Part shown: positions 1 through 9,191 of the stretch, piece by piece
Layout: each line of letters opens with the position of its first letter
How positions within the stretch are numbered: position 1 is the stretch's first letter
Assembly: GCA_964036045.1 (NCBI GenBank)
Contig: OZ038381.1
Coordinates: 65,162,242-65,226,241 of the forward strand
Reading direction: 5' to 3'
Length of the DNA: 64,000 bases
DNA from: Eutreptiella sp. 'Long Island Sound 2002'
Lineage: Eukaryota > Euglenozoa > Euglenophyceae > Eutreptiales > Eutreptiaceae
The notes under the pieces: model-generated
What the model was told of the DNA's origin: nothing
Seen by the model: only the letters and a program-made list of their open reading frames with translations
The model's database searches: none
Position numbers and translations under genes: made by a program

Positions 1-128
1 TTAGACATCTAGGGCTCGACCTCGCCCATCCTTGCAGTCACATCCTTGCAAATTTGATCACACGCCGCAACGCCGTGTTGGCCTCTAATCACCCACAGGG
101 CTCCCACTGAATAAACCAGCATGGCACA

Positions 129-302
129 TCACACAAGGCAAGCAAAGTAGCCCGTTATGGTGATCGAATTGCGAAGCGGCCTTCCCATACCTTTGTCGTG
201 CCATACCAGAATCTGCAGTCGGCCATCAGGGGGGTTTGCAAGTAGGTCCTCCTTTACCTCCACTCCGTGGTCCCAATCGATGGGCCGTGATTGGCCATAT
301 TC
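129..302 (-). pseudogene. 3' part of host ORF interrupted by TE1
   Basis: This is the C-terminal end of a minus-strand reading frame, reading from about EYGQSRPIDWDHGVEV to a stop at 129. It is cut at 302/303 by the end of TE1. Removing TE1 and one TATTC copy joins it in frame to the segment at 6937-7154 (junction RTMEY-GQSRP), giving one product of about 130 residues. I do not recognise the protein family. The in-frame empty site is the best sign that this was real coding sequence. It could itself belong to an older transposon. Confidence 0.6.
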
Positions 303-324
303 CTTAGGAGGCCTTAATTGCCCG
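303..324 (+). repeat. TE1 left terminal inverted repeat
   Basis: Twenty-two bases, beginning CTTAGGAGG and ending TTGCCCG, match the reverse complement of 6915-6936 exactly. TATTC directly precedes it. A mixed G run follows it at once. Confidence 0.9.
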
Positions 325-650
325 GGGGGTGGGGGGGGGGGGGGGGGTGCGAAGTGAGAGCCATTCATGGGGTGGAAAAAATGGTGAATTACGACCCCCT
401 AATTGCACACAGCGCACAACGTATGAAATTTCTTGCTCAAATCATGCCCCATATTGTCCAAATGGACCATTTTGCCTGCAATTGAGGACACTGCAAATCA
501 TGCAAAACAGGCATTCCAATTCAAAGAAATAGCACTCAAGGACAATTTGCATTGTCCACAGAAGGGGTTCTGTTGTGTACAGATGACACACTGTGAAACA
601 CTACACTAATGTATGGTGAAAGAGACCCCCATTTCAAGGAAATCTCAATG

Positions 651-667
651 AGACGCAAAATTTCGCC
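651..667 (+). repeat. TE1 palindrome copy 1
   Basis: Copy of the TE1 internal palindrome with one base off: AGACGCAAAATTTCGCC. The consensus read across copies is GAGACGCGAAATTTCGCC followed by ACTCC. Other copies are at 1801-1820, 2524-2543, 4012-4028, 4078-4098, 6635-6660 and 6708-6728. Confidence 0.7.
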
Positions 668-1104
668 AGATTTGGCAAAATACAGTATATTGAGGTATGA
701 AATACTGTCAGTGCATTGCCTGCTTGCCATAGTACAAGATTGATACAAAATATCACAGACATACGAATCGAACCATAAGGAACTCTTTATAATCAATCAA
801 TACACAAAGATGCATCACAGAAATTACCAAATGTTGCCTACAAAAGGCAATTCCACGTGCCAACACCCACAAAGGGTGTGTCAGAATAAGGAGTCAAACA
901 AAGTCGGACAGAAATTAAAATTCAACATGACTACTCAGAGGATGGTGCTTCTGCAGTCACCATCGTCTCATCATAGCAGTCGACACCAACTCACCGTCGT
1001 CGTTGATGCCCAAAACGCGTTCCTTTTGGACCTTGCTGCTGTGGCTGGGCTGCTGGTGCAGTCCCGGCACTCACCAAATTCGCAAAGTTCTCCAATCCCT
1101 CTGG

Positions 1105-1767
1105 TCACGGTGACTGTCCTCTCGGCTCAAACAGTGGATGTGTATTGCCTTTGTGTGGCCTGACCAATTGTTGACTCTGCTGCTGTGTCAGCTCCTCATC
1201 ATCTTGCGCCGCTGGAGCCTCAACAGAGGGTGACCGAGCCCTTTTTGTAGGCGTTGCTTGGAGCTCGGCACTGCCACCTGCATTGACACCGGAGGGGTTT
1301 CTGGCTGCCCCCTTCTTGGCCTTTGGCTTAGATGCCTTCGGCTTTGGGGTTCCCTTGGGCTTGGCATCCACGACCGGCATACTATTCGTGCAGTCCTGCT
1401 CATCAGGGTCATCACGTACATAAGGCATTCAAGTCCTGTCGACAGGCACACCCTTGTCCAGTTGTGGCAACACAAACTCCCAGTAGATTGGGGCCAGAGA
1501 GTTAGCCTCTCTTAAAGTACCAGTTGTGAGCTCAACAGTTTCTTTGGGTAATTCATCAACCGCAGCTTTGAGGAAACCAAATACAACCGAAATTTCCGAC
1601 TTGAGACAAATGTGAAGCTGAACAGCCGGATTTGGAGAGGAAGACCCCACCAGCACCCAGTTTGTAAGATTCATCGGGAATTTCAGAACCTTCAGCACCC
1701 ATTGAACAGCCTCAGGACACAAGATACTAGGTAATGGGCCTTCACTGAACGTAACGTACATCGGCAG
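1105..1767 (-). CDS. TE1 C-terminal exon with basic Lys/Pro tail
   Basis: After the splice at 1768 the frame reads LPMYVTFSEGPLPSILCPEA to DKGVPVDRT, then a TGA at 1429-1431, then at once MPYVRDDPDEQDC in the same frame. It continues into a Lys/Pro-rich stretch (KPKGTPKPKASKPKAKKGAA) and an acidic/Gln-rich end, stopping at 1105. The TGA could be a real stop followed by a second ORF, could lie in a very short intron (54 nt, GTGCCT to GAGCAG), or could be a nonsense change. The basic tail would suit nuclear localisation or DNA binding. Confidence 0.4.
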
Positions 1768-1872
1768 CTAAACAGATGGTGCAAATCGGGCAAAATGGCG
1801 GGAGTGGCGAAATTTCGCTTCGTTTTTCGAATTTGGCTGATTTGGGGTATCAATTCACTGGGGGAAATGCAC
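1768..1872 (-). other. GT-AG intron in TE1 containing a palindrome
   Basis: This 105-nt intron starts GTGCAT and ends CTGTTTAG. Splicing joins IPRK to LPMYVTFSEG in phase 0. The palindrome copy at 1801-1820 lies inside. Confidence 0.6.
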
Positions 1873-2521
1873 CTTCCTTGGAATTGGAGTCAACGTGACA
1901 AGTGTCATCACTGATTGCATCATGGTGAAATTCGGACTGCGGCTACCAGTGTTGTACACCATGACACTCACCTGATTCACTCCCTCCTCAGCGAGGTCAG
2001 TCTGCAGCTGGCTCATGATGATTCGAACGTCCGCCAATTCACCAGCAACCACCAGTGGTTTCCCCATTGAAACATGTCGCACAGCAAGAGGTGGTAGACC
2101 CATGGGCCAGCCCTTTGGAACCTGAATGACAGCCAGTATGAACGGCAACCCAACAACAGTAGTATTCAAAATGGTAGTAGGATTCAGAAGACAAAGCTGA
2201 AAGGGGGACTCACCGCCAGTAGCATCTGCACCACAACCCGAGACTGCTTTCAAGTGAACCACATTCCCTTCGGAGCTGGCAATGTCAAATGAATTCCGAG
2301 GTCTGGCGAGGTGGCTCCTGAAGTCTACATATTTTGAGGATGGCCAGAATTCGGCCTTGCACACAGAGTCCCAGGGAGGCATAGGCATGTCATCAATGTA
2401 CACCCAATCTGCAGAGCGGAACTTCAATGCACCAATCCCCTTGATATGACGCTGCAGGCTAGCAATCTCGGATGTATTTCCTGTTGTAGAGAAAAACAGG
2501 GTGTCCAGACCATGTTTCCAC
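1873..2521 (-). CDS. TE1 internal exon, unknown function
   Basis: From the splice acceptor at 2522 the frame reads WKHGLDTLFFSTTGNTSEIA and on through ADWVYIDDMPMPPWDSVC to TPIPRK, where GTGCAT begins an intron at 1872. There is balanced composition without low complexity, and a hydrophobic patch (VVGLPFILAVIQVP). A few residues beyond the splice donor the unspliced frame meets a stop at 1855. No recognised family. Confidence 0.5.
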
Positions 2522-2594
2522 CTGAGACGCGAAATTTTGCCACTATTGGCAGAATTCGATGATTTCATAGTGCAATTTGGGATGCTTGCACAAC

Positions 2595-3091
2595 ATACTG
2601 CGGGATGGGTGAACCAACTCCTCTGGACAGTCAGGACGCATAACAATCCAGCCCCATCGCATTTCCCATTGACATTCACGTCCCACTTTAGCCAGTCCTG
2701 CAACATTAGCTTGTGGTGTCTCCATATATGTGGCACAATGTGCAAGGTATGGTCCAATGAGCCCCTCCAATGGTTTGAATGATCCAAGTGACAAGGGGAT
2801 CCTCCTGTTCTGGAAATTGCGTATTCCATCAATTGCTGTATAGCCAGTTGTGTCAATCATTCTAGCCAAGGGTAGCCGGCGTCGTGCCACAGAATCCTAC
2901 ATGGCATACAACCAAATTTTTTCGGGCTCAGGACAGTAATGCGCATCACAGCAACATTCACACACCAGGCTTCCTTCATCAGCTGTCAGTCCAGCCTCCT
3001 CCAACATCTGGCGGCACACGTCAGTGAGACTGAGATCAGCATTCTCAGGCTCCTCCAAGTTCTCCATCGGCAGCACTGCCCTCTCACTCAT
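2595..3091 (-). CDS. TE1 exons with acidic then basic segments
   Basis: The frame opens MSERAVLPMENLEEPENADL, reaches an in-frame TAG at 2897-2899 and continues as DSVARRRLPLARMIDTTGYT to about 2595. The TAG is probably intronic: a 69-nt GT-AG segment (2897-2965, starting GTGTGT, ending CATGTAG) is a multiple of three and its removal keeps the frame. A second intron of about 75 nt (about 2522-2598) follows, ending GCGTCTCAG and containing the palindrome. Function unknown. Confidence 0.45.
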
Positions 3092-3124
3092 GCATGCTCT
3101 TGTGCCTGGCAGTTGTGCTGTCTG

Positions 3125-3319
3125 CTAGTGGCCGGCTAGGCGTCTCCTCTGGCGCAAGGGGGTATCCAACTTCGGAACCATACACTCAAACTCCAGTTGC
3201 CATCTCAAAGGGTCCAGATTCTTTTTCTCACGTTCACTGGGCAGTCTCCTCGCCACACAAAAGACATGCTGACCACCAATGATCCAGAAGCTACCTATTG
3301 AGGCAATAACAGACGACAA
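3125..3319 (-). CDS. TE1 small ORF or exon
   Basis: This 64-codon minus-strand frame reads SSVIASIGSFWIIGGQHVF then CVARRLPSEREKKNLDPLRW. It has coding-like composition and lies between two better-supported exons of the same strand, so it is more likely an exon than a separate gene. Splice borders are not clear to me and no family is recognised. Confidence 0.3.
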   Translation of the reverse strand: MSSVIASIGSFWIIGGQHVFCVARRLPSEREKKNLDPLRWQLEFECMVPKLDTPLRQRRRLAGH

Positions 3320-3456
3320 TTCGTCCCCAAGCTAGTACACAAACGACAGACGTGCAGAAGCAAGTGCAGAAACATACAAGGGTTAGGCGAGACCCGTAAT
3401 CCCTTGATGATCCCCACGGGAGGTACCCTTGCCAAACCCTCCAGCCGCAGCTTTAG

Positions 3457-3723
3457 TCAGGTCTCGCTAACCTTCCGGATTTGACCATGCTCGCGGTTGG
3501 CATCCACCCGCAGGACCTTGTGGGATAACACCACTGTCTTCTGGACGGCATCTGCTAGAGTGACTGTTTTCACAGTGGCCTTCTTGTTCCCCCGGCTGTG
3601 CGGATTCCGTTGACTGGGGCCCTCGGAGGACCCGTGCGAGGGTTGTGATGATACAGGTGGCTCTGGGGCCACAGGCACACTAGTGTTTGATTTTGGGGGT
3701 ACAGATGACATGACAGTGGGGGC
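3457..3723 (-). CDS. TE1 exon, Ser/Pro-rich then basic
   Basis: A strong 3' splice site (TTTCCTCTAG) ends at 3724. The frame then reads APTVMSSVPPKSNTSVPV and on to NKKATVKTVTLADAVQKTVV before a stop at 3457. The first half is Ser/Pro-rich linker. The second half, with alternating Val and Lys, could be a small folded element. Donor partner and downstream splice not resolved. Function unknown. Confidence 0.4.
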   Translation of the reverse strand, partial: APTVMSSVPPKSNTSVPVAPEPPVSSQPSHGSSEGPSQRNPHSRGNKKATVKTVTLADAVQKTVVLSHKVLRVDANREHGQIRKVSET

Positions 3724-3793
3724 CTAGAGGAAATCAAGGTGCTCTTGGCAAGGATCACATTGACAAACAGTGGTGATTTGCTTGTTTCCGAAC

Positions 3794-4533
3794 CAGTTAT
3801 TCTCAAATTATAGCCTTCGCAAGGGAAAATCCAGGAATTCTGCATAGAGCAGCTGAAATCACACATCATGAGTCTCAACAAATTGTAACAGGCAAAATCA
3901 TGAGAGTCGGGATCACACACAAAAATGAATGGCACATCAGTGGTACAAGTGGCAGCAGTGTAACAATACCCTGTGGGACACAGGCTCAAAACACACAAAA
4001 CCCAAAAGCAAGCGAAATTTCGCGTCTCAAACCAAAATGTGCTAAAAACAATATTGAAAACACCAAATATCTCAAATGTGGCGAAATTTCGCCACTCCAA
4101 GCAAAAACTCCAGAACCAAGGGACATTATCTGGTACATTGTGAAGACAACAATCTATGCCAGTCCCATCGTGAAGTATTTTGTCCAAAAACTTCCTCTTC
4201 ATCCAGAATAGCTACTATGTCGTCGTCATCTGACACAGTACTGTTATCGCTGTCACTGTGCACTGCAAACAAGGCCACATCGGGGCCATCATCCTCGCCA
4301 TCGCTCGCATTGTCCGCGCCCCCCCCCCCCCCATGCGGAGGCTGCACCCTATTTTGCGGTTGCTGTGGGCCAGGTTTGGCTGGTGGTTTTGGATTCCTTG
4401 TAACAGGTTTGGCGACGGGTGCACCGTGTTTGGGGGGTGGGCGGGGGTGAGGGGCGCCTGGTTGTGCAACCGGTTTCCCTGGTTTGGGTTTGGGTTTGGG
4501 TTTGGGCTTCGGCGAGCGGGTAATTTGCATCAC
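3794..4533 (-). CDS. TE1 Pro/Lys-rich and acidic segment, two exons
   Basis: This segment lies in frame with the upstream one, directly after the TGA at 4534-4536. Exon one (4533-4137) encodes a KPKPKPKPKP tract, Pro-rich linkers, a Gly run and a very acidic stretch (DGEDDGPD, SDDDDIV). It ends SSQ. A GT-AG intron (3971-4136, starting GTACCA and ending CCCACAG) keeps the frame and leads to exon two, which reads YCYTAATCTTDVPFIFVCDP and onward. The intron holds two copies of the GCGAAATTTCGC palindrome. The far end of exon two near 3794 is uncertain. The disordered, charged composition suggests a linker or nucleic-acid-binding tail. Confidence 0.5.
3971..4136 (-). other. GT-AG intron in TE1 containing two palindromes
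   Basis: The 166-nt intron starts GTACCA and ends CCTGTGTCCCACAG, read on the minus strand. Splicing joins two good coding frames (SSQ to WYCYTAATC). The palindrome GCGAAATTTCGC occurs at 4012-4023 and 4080-4092 within it. Confidence 0.55.
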
Positions 4534-5550
4534 TCAATGGATATCCACATTCTGTTGCCCGGCAATCATTGATGGAGGCACTGTTTGCTGTAGAACCGTA
4601 ATAAGGTCATCGCTTGGGGGATTCTTACGAAGAAGGGTCCTAATATATTTGTGGAACACACTGAAAAGAACGCTACATGGTGGAACGGCTGCAAATGTAC
4701 TAGGAAACCGAAGGTCATCTACACTACGCAACACGACTGCTTCTACTACCCGAAGGGGTGGCGGCTTCCATTGTACAATGGGCAAGGATGCAATAGACAC
4801 ACTCAAAATAAACTTCCTCGGATTGGACCCATACCGCTTCACACACTTCTCTGTCAGTGAGAACCGCAGGTTCTTCCTCCCTGTCAGGGTCTGACTCAAT
4901 GTTACAATAATTTCGGAGGTGCCACTCAGGGATGTGATGGTAGTCCATATCCGGCACTGTGCACACAACCTGCTCAACATAGCCTCCCCATATTCCTCAC
5001 TGTGAGTACAACCGGGCGTTGGAGAGTGCCAACGCTGCCATGTGACCAGAGCACCAACCAATGTCTTGATGTACTCCACATTCTCCCATTGATCCCCCAC
5101 CAAAGAAAGCATAACAAACAAACAGGACTCTAGCACTGCCAAGGCATTCTTCCCACTTCCGGGATCTCTACCAGCCCAATTGCAGTCTCTCACAAGAACA
5201 CCGATCCTAAATGCAGCAGGGCAATACTGATTCAACAACACCTTCAACGCCAAAAGTAGCTCCTTGCTTTTACACTGCATGTCATTCAATGCCCCATTCT
5301 GCGCCGCAACGGCAAATGCATCAAGTTTTGGATGAACTCTTGGTAGAAAAGTGCCAGCATTAAGACAAAGTGCCAGTATTGTCTTCTCCATATGAAGGAG
5401 CTTACCTTTGACCGCATCCCCTTCCTTGAAATCGGTGTGTACTCTCTCAATCAGACAGATAATGGGCATAAAGTTGCGGTAAAGCATGGTGATCATATGC
5501 TTGTACGGGTGCCAAACCCCGTAGATGAGGGGGAGGCTTGACCAGTGCAA
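4534..5550 (-). CDS. TE1 protein, central segment with VWHPYKH motif
   Basis: This segment continues the frame of 5563-6450 after a TGA. It opens with HWSSLPLIYGVWHPYKH and later has LLNQYCPAAFRIGVLVRDCN followed by WAGR and a GSG. The same blocks in the same order appear in decayed TE2 (8692-9191: VWHPYKHVCNIIW, LLNYYVPAIFVVGHLVRSC, WAVR, GSG), so this is a conserved transposon-borne domain under past selection. The protein is 338 residues to a TGA at 4534-4536, where the frame again continues into a Pro/Lys-rich tail. I do not recognise the family. Confidence 0.6.
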   Translation of the reverse strand: MHWSSLPLIYGVWHPYKHMITMLYRNFMPIICLIERVHTDFKEGDAVKGKLLHMEKTILALCLNAGTFLPRVHPKLDAFAVAAQNGALNDMQCKSKELLLALKVLLNQYCPAAFRIGVLVRDCNWAGRDPGSGKNALAVLESCLFVMLSLVGDQWENVEYIKTLVGALVTWQRWHSPTPGCTHSEEYGEAMLSRLCAQCRIWTTITSLSGTSEIIVTLSQTLTGRKNLRFSLTEKCVKRYGSNPRKFILSVSIASLPIVQWKPPPLRVVEAVVLRSVDDLRFPSTFAAVPPCSVLFSVFHKYIRTLLRKNPPSDDLITVLQQTVPPSMIAGQQNVDIH

Positions 5551-5562
5551 CTGGAAGTTCCA

Positions 5563-6450
5563 TCAAGTGTAACTCTGCCCATACAGGTATTTCAAGAGCT
5601 CATAGTGAACCTTCATATCCACACACAGTGGTAAATCATGACGAGTTGCCTGCTGCACATGCCGGATTGTATTTCGCAGTTTCAAGTGGTCCAGTTTGGT
5701 TCCACACCGTAGTTGAGACAGCATCATTGGTTGCCAACGGAGAGATAGCACATTCTGCCGCACAATGTCCAGGGGGACTCTGACAAAGGTACGCTGAATA
5801 ATGTCAGGAAGAGGATAAGCCCGCCGAAACAGATTCGCATGACGAAGTTGTAAACCATCAACACGTGCCCCAATTGTCTGAACGGCATCAAGTAGTGAGA
5901 CATGACCCGGAAATGGTGGTAGGGCTGGCAAATGTAACACGGCCACGGCTGTGCAATTCATGGAGTGGTCAGGATGCAGCGGGTCCACCCCATAATTCTT
6001 TTTCACCCAGTTGTCATACCAGAGCGCCATTTGGTGGTTCTGCATGCTTTGCCACAGCCAAGTTGCTTGTTCTCGTGCATTGGCAGTAAGTGAGGGCATA
6101 GCTGCATGCACAAGTCCTGTGGGAGCCAACAATCGGCGGGTCCTCCGGCTCAATAAAATAGGCATTGGTACATCCTGGGACTGTGCATGAGGGGCTGCCA
6201 TCTTTCTCAGAAGTCGCCACAAGCATAGCAATTGATTTGAGAAAACAGTGTACCAACGGGGCTTCTTCCGTGTTCCATGGGCAAACAGCAACCGTGTAAA
6301 ATCCTTCCGTGATCGTCCATTTGTCCGCATTGCGAGGGCCCAGACGGCCAATAACCTTGCAGAGCCCCCATTGGCAATATCCGTCATGAGGTCATCAACG
6401 TTCTGAAACTCAAGACTTGCCACAACCACCCTTAGCAGTGCCGGATCCAT
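5563..6450 (-). CDS. TE1 protein, N-terminal segment (unknown family)
   Basis: An open frame of 295 codons starts at the ATG at 6450, the first Met of the frame and about 480 bp inside the right end of TE1. It ends at a TGA (5563-5565). The next segment continues in the same frame, and the related TE2 copy aligns across this point (KVHYELLKYLYG here, NIHYRVLKFLYS in TE2), so the TGA interrupts a conserved domain rather than ending it. TE2 has a codon or two of sense sequence at that spot. The protein is rich in Leu, Arg and His, with no signal peptide or membrane segment. It is probably a transposase or accessory protein of TE1, but I see no DDE or other catalytic motif I can assign. Confidence 0.6.
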   Translation of the reverse strand: MDPALLRVVVASLEFQNVDDLMTDIANGGSARLLAVWALAMRTNGRSRKDFTRLLFAHGTRKKPRWYTVFSNQLLCLWRLLRKMAAPHAQSQDVPMPILLSRRTRRLLAPTGLVHAAMPSLTANAREQATWLWQSMQNHQMALWYDNWVKKNYGVDPLHPDHSMNCTAVAVLHLPALPPFPGHVSLLDAVQTIGARVDGLQLRHANLFRRAYPLPDIIQRTFVRVPLDIVRQNVLSLRWQPMMLSQLRCGTKLDHLKLRNTIRHVQQATRHDLPLCVDMKVHYELLKYLYGQSYT

Positions 6451-6634
6451 GTCCTGTGGTCACCTCAAAGCAAATACTCACATATCTGCCTCAGAACAGG
6501 GAACATACTGCATGTCAAGATTGTCGGAATGTTCATAAAATTAATCAAAGGCACAAATTTCGGGACAAATAAAATCAAATTAGCACAAAAATATACAAAT
6601 ACACAATAAGGGTATCAAAACATAAAAAAATGAA

Positions 6635-6728
6635 GGAGTGGCGAAATTTCGCGTCTCATGAGAGAAAAAATGCATGAAAAGGGGGTATGATATCGGCCAA
6701 TTTCAAAGGAGTGGCGAAATTTCGCTTC
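6635..6728 (-). repeat. TE1 palindrome copies 6 and 7, right subterminal
   Basis: Two copies of the palindrome (GGAGTGGCGAAATTTCGC at 6635 and 6708) lie about 73 bp apart, 210-300 bp from the right end and upstream of the first ORF. Subterminal repeats of this sort are often transposase binding sites; this is inference. Confidence 0.6.
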
Positions 6729-6914
6729 ATTTTTGGAATTTGGCGAATTTGGGGGTTGAAATTGACTGTTTAGAATTGAAACATTTGTATCGTTCAAAAA
6801 ATGGCGTTTAAAACACCAACTGAAACAGTGACCCCCCCCCCCCCCTGCATGTCATACCCTAAAAAAACACCCCATTTCGGGGTAACAAATTCGACTTTTG
6901 GAGGGTCACCAGGG

Positions 6915-6936
6915 CGGGCAATTAAGGCCTCCTAAG
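6915..6936 (-). repeat. TE1 right terminal inverted repeat
   Basis: Perfect inverted copy of 303-324, directly followed by the second TATTC (6937-6941). A related end, with 17 of 21 positions shared, occurs at 11701-11721. Confidence 0.9.
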
Positions 6937-7154
6937 TATTCCATGGTCCTGTCAATCTTCCATTGCTTGCGACTCACCTTGGTCATGCGCAACTCCACGT
7001 AATTTGCGATAGCCAGTACACTTGTCGAGTCCTTGATACTACCCTTTTGCCGTGTGGCACGGGGAGGATTGACTGGGCTGGTTGGCCCCAACAACAGTGC
7101 TCCCCTGTACAGCTTCCCCCATGGAGGGCTCTCGCAGTTTGGTGTGTCACACAT
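6937..7154 (-). pseudogene. 5' part of host ORF interrupted by TE1
   Basis: This is the N-terminal half of the interrupted frame, from the ATG at 7154 to MEY at the TE1 edge. An in-frame TGA lies two codons upstream of the ATG, so either the start is here or an exon begins here. The middle reads SVLAIANYVELRMTKVSRKQW and then reaches the insertion point. With TE1 present the frame would run into TE1 terminal sequence and stop. Function unknown. Confidence 0.6.
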
Positions 7155-8176
7155 GTCTCAGAAACACACGGACTTTACACGACAAATCAGGCTAGTACAA
7201 CAATCACATTGTTGAAAGCATCAATGATGGCAAATGGCACACTTGGACAGCAAAATAGCCGGAACAAAGCATTCAATTTGGCACCAAAAGGGGTTGCAAT
7301 AGGCAAAGCTGTCTTCAAAACAGCTAATCACTGCACAGGCGTGTCCAATACAATGCTCAGTGCACACTACTGGTCACAGCATCAAACACGCCCACCAAAT
7401 CGGCCGCCGTTGACACAAGTACAGAGTAACAGTAAAACTGGGTCGGTCCAAACGGCGAGCAACACCAGAGCTAGACTTGCTTTTGGCATTATACCGTCAA
7501 ACATCGTAACAGTTTATCAGTGAAGCAGTGCCAAGCACACCTCTTCGAGGGTCACACAGGTTGACACAGCGGGTGCACACTAAAGTACCGAAGCAAAGAG
7601 ATGTGTGCACAGATCAAAGCATGGTGATGACAAGCTCCACGACTAGCCCAGCCCTAAGAAAGGAACAAAAAATGACAAGATGGGGGTACATATTGGGCAA
7701 TGGTGCCTGGCTAGGCTTGCAGGGCCCACGGCAACAAGAACCAGTAATACAACCCCTCAAAACTCAGTCTACGACAAAGCTGAGCTATGCAGAGCCCAAA
7801 CATTTGGGGGAACGCAATAATAGGGGTGTACACATCAAAATGCCGATTCGGCTATCTGGGGGGTTGGGGGTCTACATTGCCACCCCCCTCGTGCTCAGTC
7901 TCAATCTATCGGGTCAAATTCAAGCAGCTCCTCACTAGGCACAACAAGTTTGGGGCCGTCGGAGAGGGCGTCAACATCTAGAGAATCCCTAGCCCAGATC
8001 ACAGGTACAGCATCCTTAGGGGGGGGGGGGGGCACATGATCTATGAGCATTGCATTTGGCATTGGGGGAACAATGTGCTCTATTGCAATTGGTATGAACC
8101 GAACTGTTTCTACAGCTGTCGGGCCTCGCGGCGGTTCACAGGTGGCCTAAGTGGGATATGGTGCCGTATGTAATCC
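7155..8176. other. no gene seen; start of decayed TE2 region
   Basis: No frame with convincing coding character. A G run is at about 8018-8031. A half-palindrome (GAGCTATGCAGAGCCC) near 7783 belongs to the family that marks TE2. I could not find a left end like that of TE1. Confidence 0.4.
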
Positions 8177-8177
8177 A

Positions 8178-8565
8178 TGGCATCATCGCGGAGCCCTTGT
8201 CCACCCACCACGGTGCGCAAAAAGCGCTTTAGAAAAGAATTCATAAACGCGACAGTTAGCGTACCCCCGGTTCCCTTTTTGGTGAACGCATATGTTGTGT
8301 CTCTTTATGCCTCAACCACAATGACTGGACCCCAGGACCATCACACAGTGGGATGCTCCTCCCGTCCTGCACCACGCATCAGTGCCCATACCCTGTCCCG
8401 CACGTCTACAAACATAATTTCGGAGAGTGACTCCGTTGCACGTGCCTGCTCAGGGGGGGGGCATGGTGCGGAAACGGTCATCAGCCTCATCCGGGGTGTG
8501 TTGTGGGGGTGTTGCTTGCACCTTGCCCGCAATTTTGCGAGCAGGGCCTCACAACATTCCTCCAC
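8178..8565 (-). pseudogene. decayed coding fragment in TE2
   Basis: Minus-strand frames show protein-like stretches (YAFTKKGTGGTLTVAFMN, FLKRFLRTVVGGQG, IMFVDVRDRVWALMRGAG) interrupted by stops. They lie just downstream, on the same strand, of the segment homologous to TE1. Probably a remnant of the TE2 gene; no family recognised. Confidence 0.35.
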
Positions 8566-8691
8566 ATGGGCGGCACCGGGCGTGTCGTCGTGCGATTGCG
8601 TATTCTACAGAAGTGTGCAGCATATGGTGCGGACATAGTCCATTTTTGCTGCAGCTAGAGCGGCAAGGTCAACGAGTAGACCCACAAAGCC

Positions 8692-9191
8692 CTAAAGTAC
8701 ACACCTGGCTACTATACCCGACCCGTCGGCGCGCACAGCCCAAGTGCAACTACGCACTAAGTGTCCCACTACAAAGATGGCTGGAACGTAATAATTAAGG
8801 AGGGATTCTGGGCCTCGAAGGATGCGCAACTCATCGGGTGTGTTTAGGGCTGCCTGGTCGGCACGTCCATCAAAGAGGGTAATTTTTTGCCCAAGTTGTG
8901 CCCGTATGTCTTGGGCCGCGAGAAGGAGCGCAGCGATAGTTTTCTCTCTGACAATGAGTTTGCGGTGGTTATATATGCGTGCCCTAGCCCCAAACATGGG
9001 AGCGGTGATGTACGAAAACAAAGGAAAGAATTTACACCAGATGATATTGCAAACATGTTTGTAGGGGTGCCACACACGTAAATTAACAAGATACCGCGCA
9101 AACAATCCGGAAAACTCCAGTCCATGGTTGCTCTAGAGTACAAAAATTTGAGCACCCGGTAGTGGATGTTGCAATCAACGAGCAATGCCAT
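8692..9191 (-). pseudogene. TE2 homologue of TE1 VWHPYKH protein, frameshifted
   Basis: The segment reads LLVDCNIHYRVLKFLYS, DWSF, then VWHPYKHVCNIIW, an EKTIAALLLAA block and LLNYYVPAIFVVGHLVRSC. These match TE1 5563-5650 and 4534-5550 in order. A two-base slip in a GTGTGTGG run near 9068-9074 shifts the frame just before the VWHPYKH block, so this copy is dead. Several further stops are upstream. It shows that TE1 and TE2 are members of one family that diverged long enough ago for about half of the residues to differ. Confidence 0.65.

Larger units (their letters stand above)
303..6936 (-). mobile_element. DNA transposon TE1, complete, 6,634 bp
   Basis: The two ends carry the same 22-bp sequence in inverted orientation, starting CTTAGGAGGCCTTAATTG. 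The element is flanked on both sides by TATTC (298-302 and 6937-6941), a 5-bp target-site duplication. Deleting it restores an open frame across the target, so both ends are exact. Inside lie minus-strand exons joined by short GT-AG introns, and seven copies of a palindrome around GCGAAATTTCGC. A G run (about 325-347) and a C run (about 6832-6845) lie next to the ends. I cannot place it in a superfamily: 5-bp duplications are known for Transib and others, but the TIR start and the proteins do not match any family I can name. Confidence 0.85.

Noticed and set aside
4475-4507. TTTGGG repeats resembling a telomere
   Set aside because: Only about four units, and they encode the KP repeat of the TE1 protein on the other strand.
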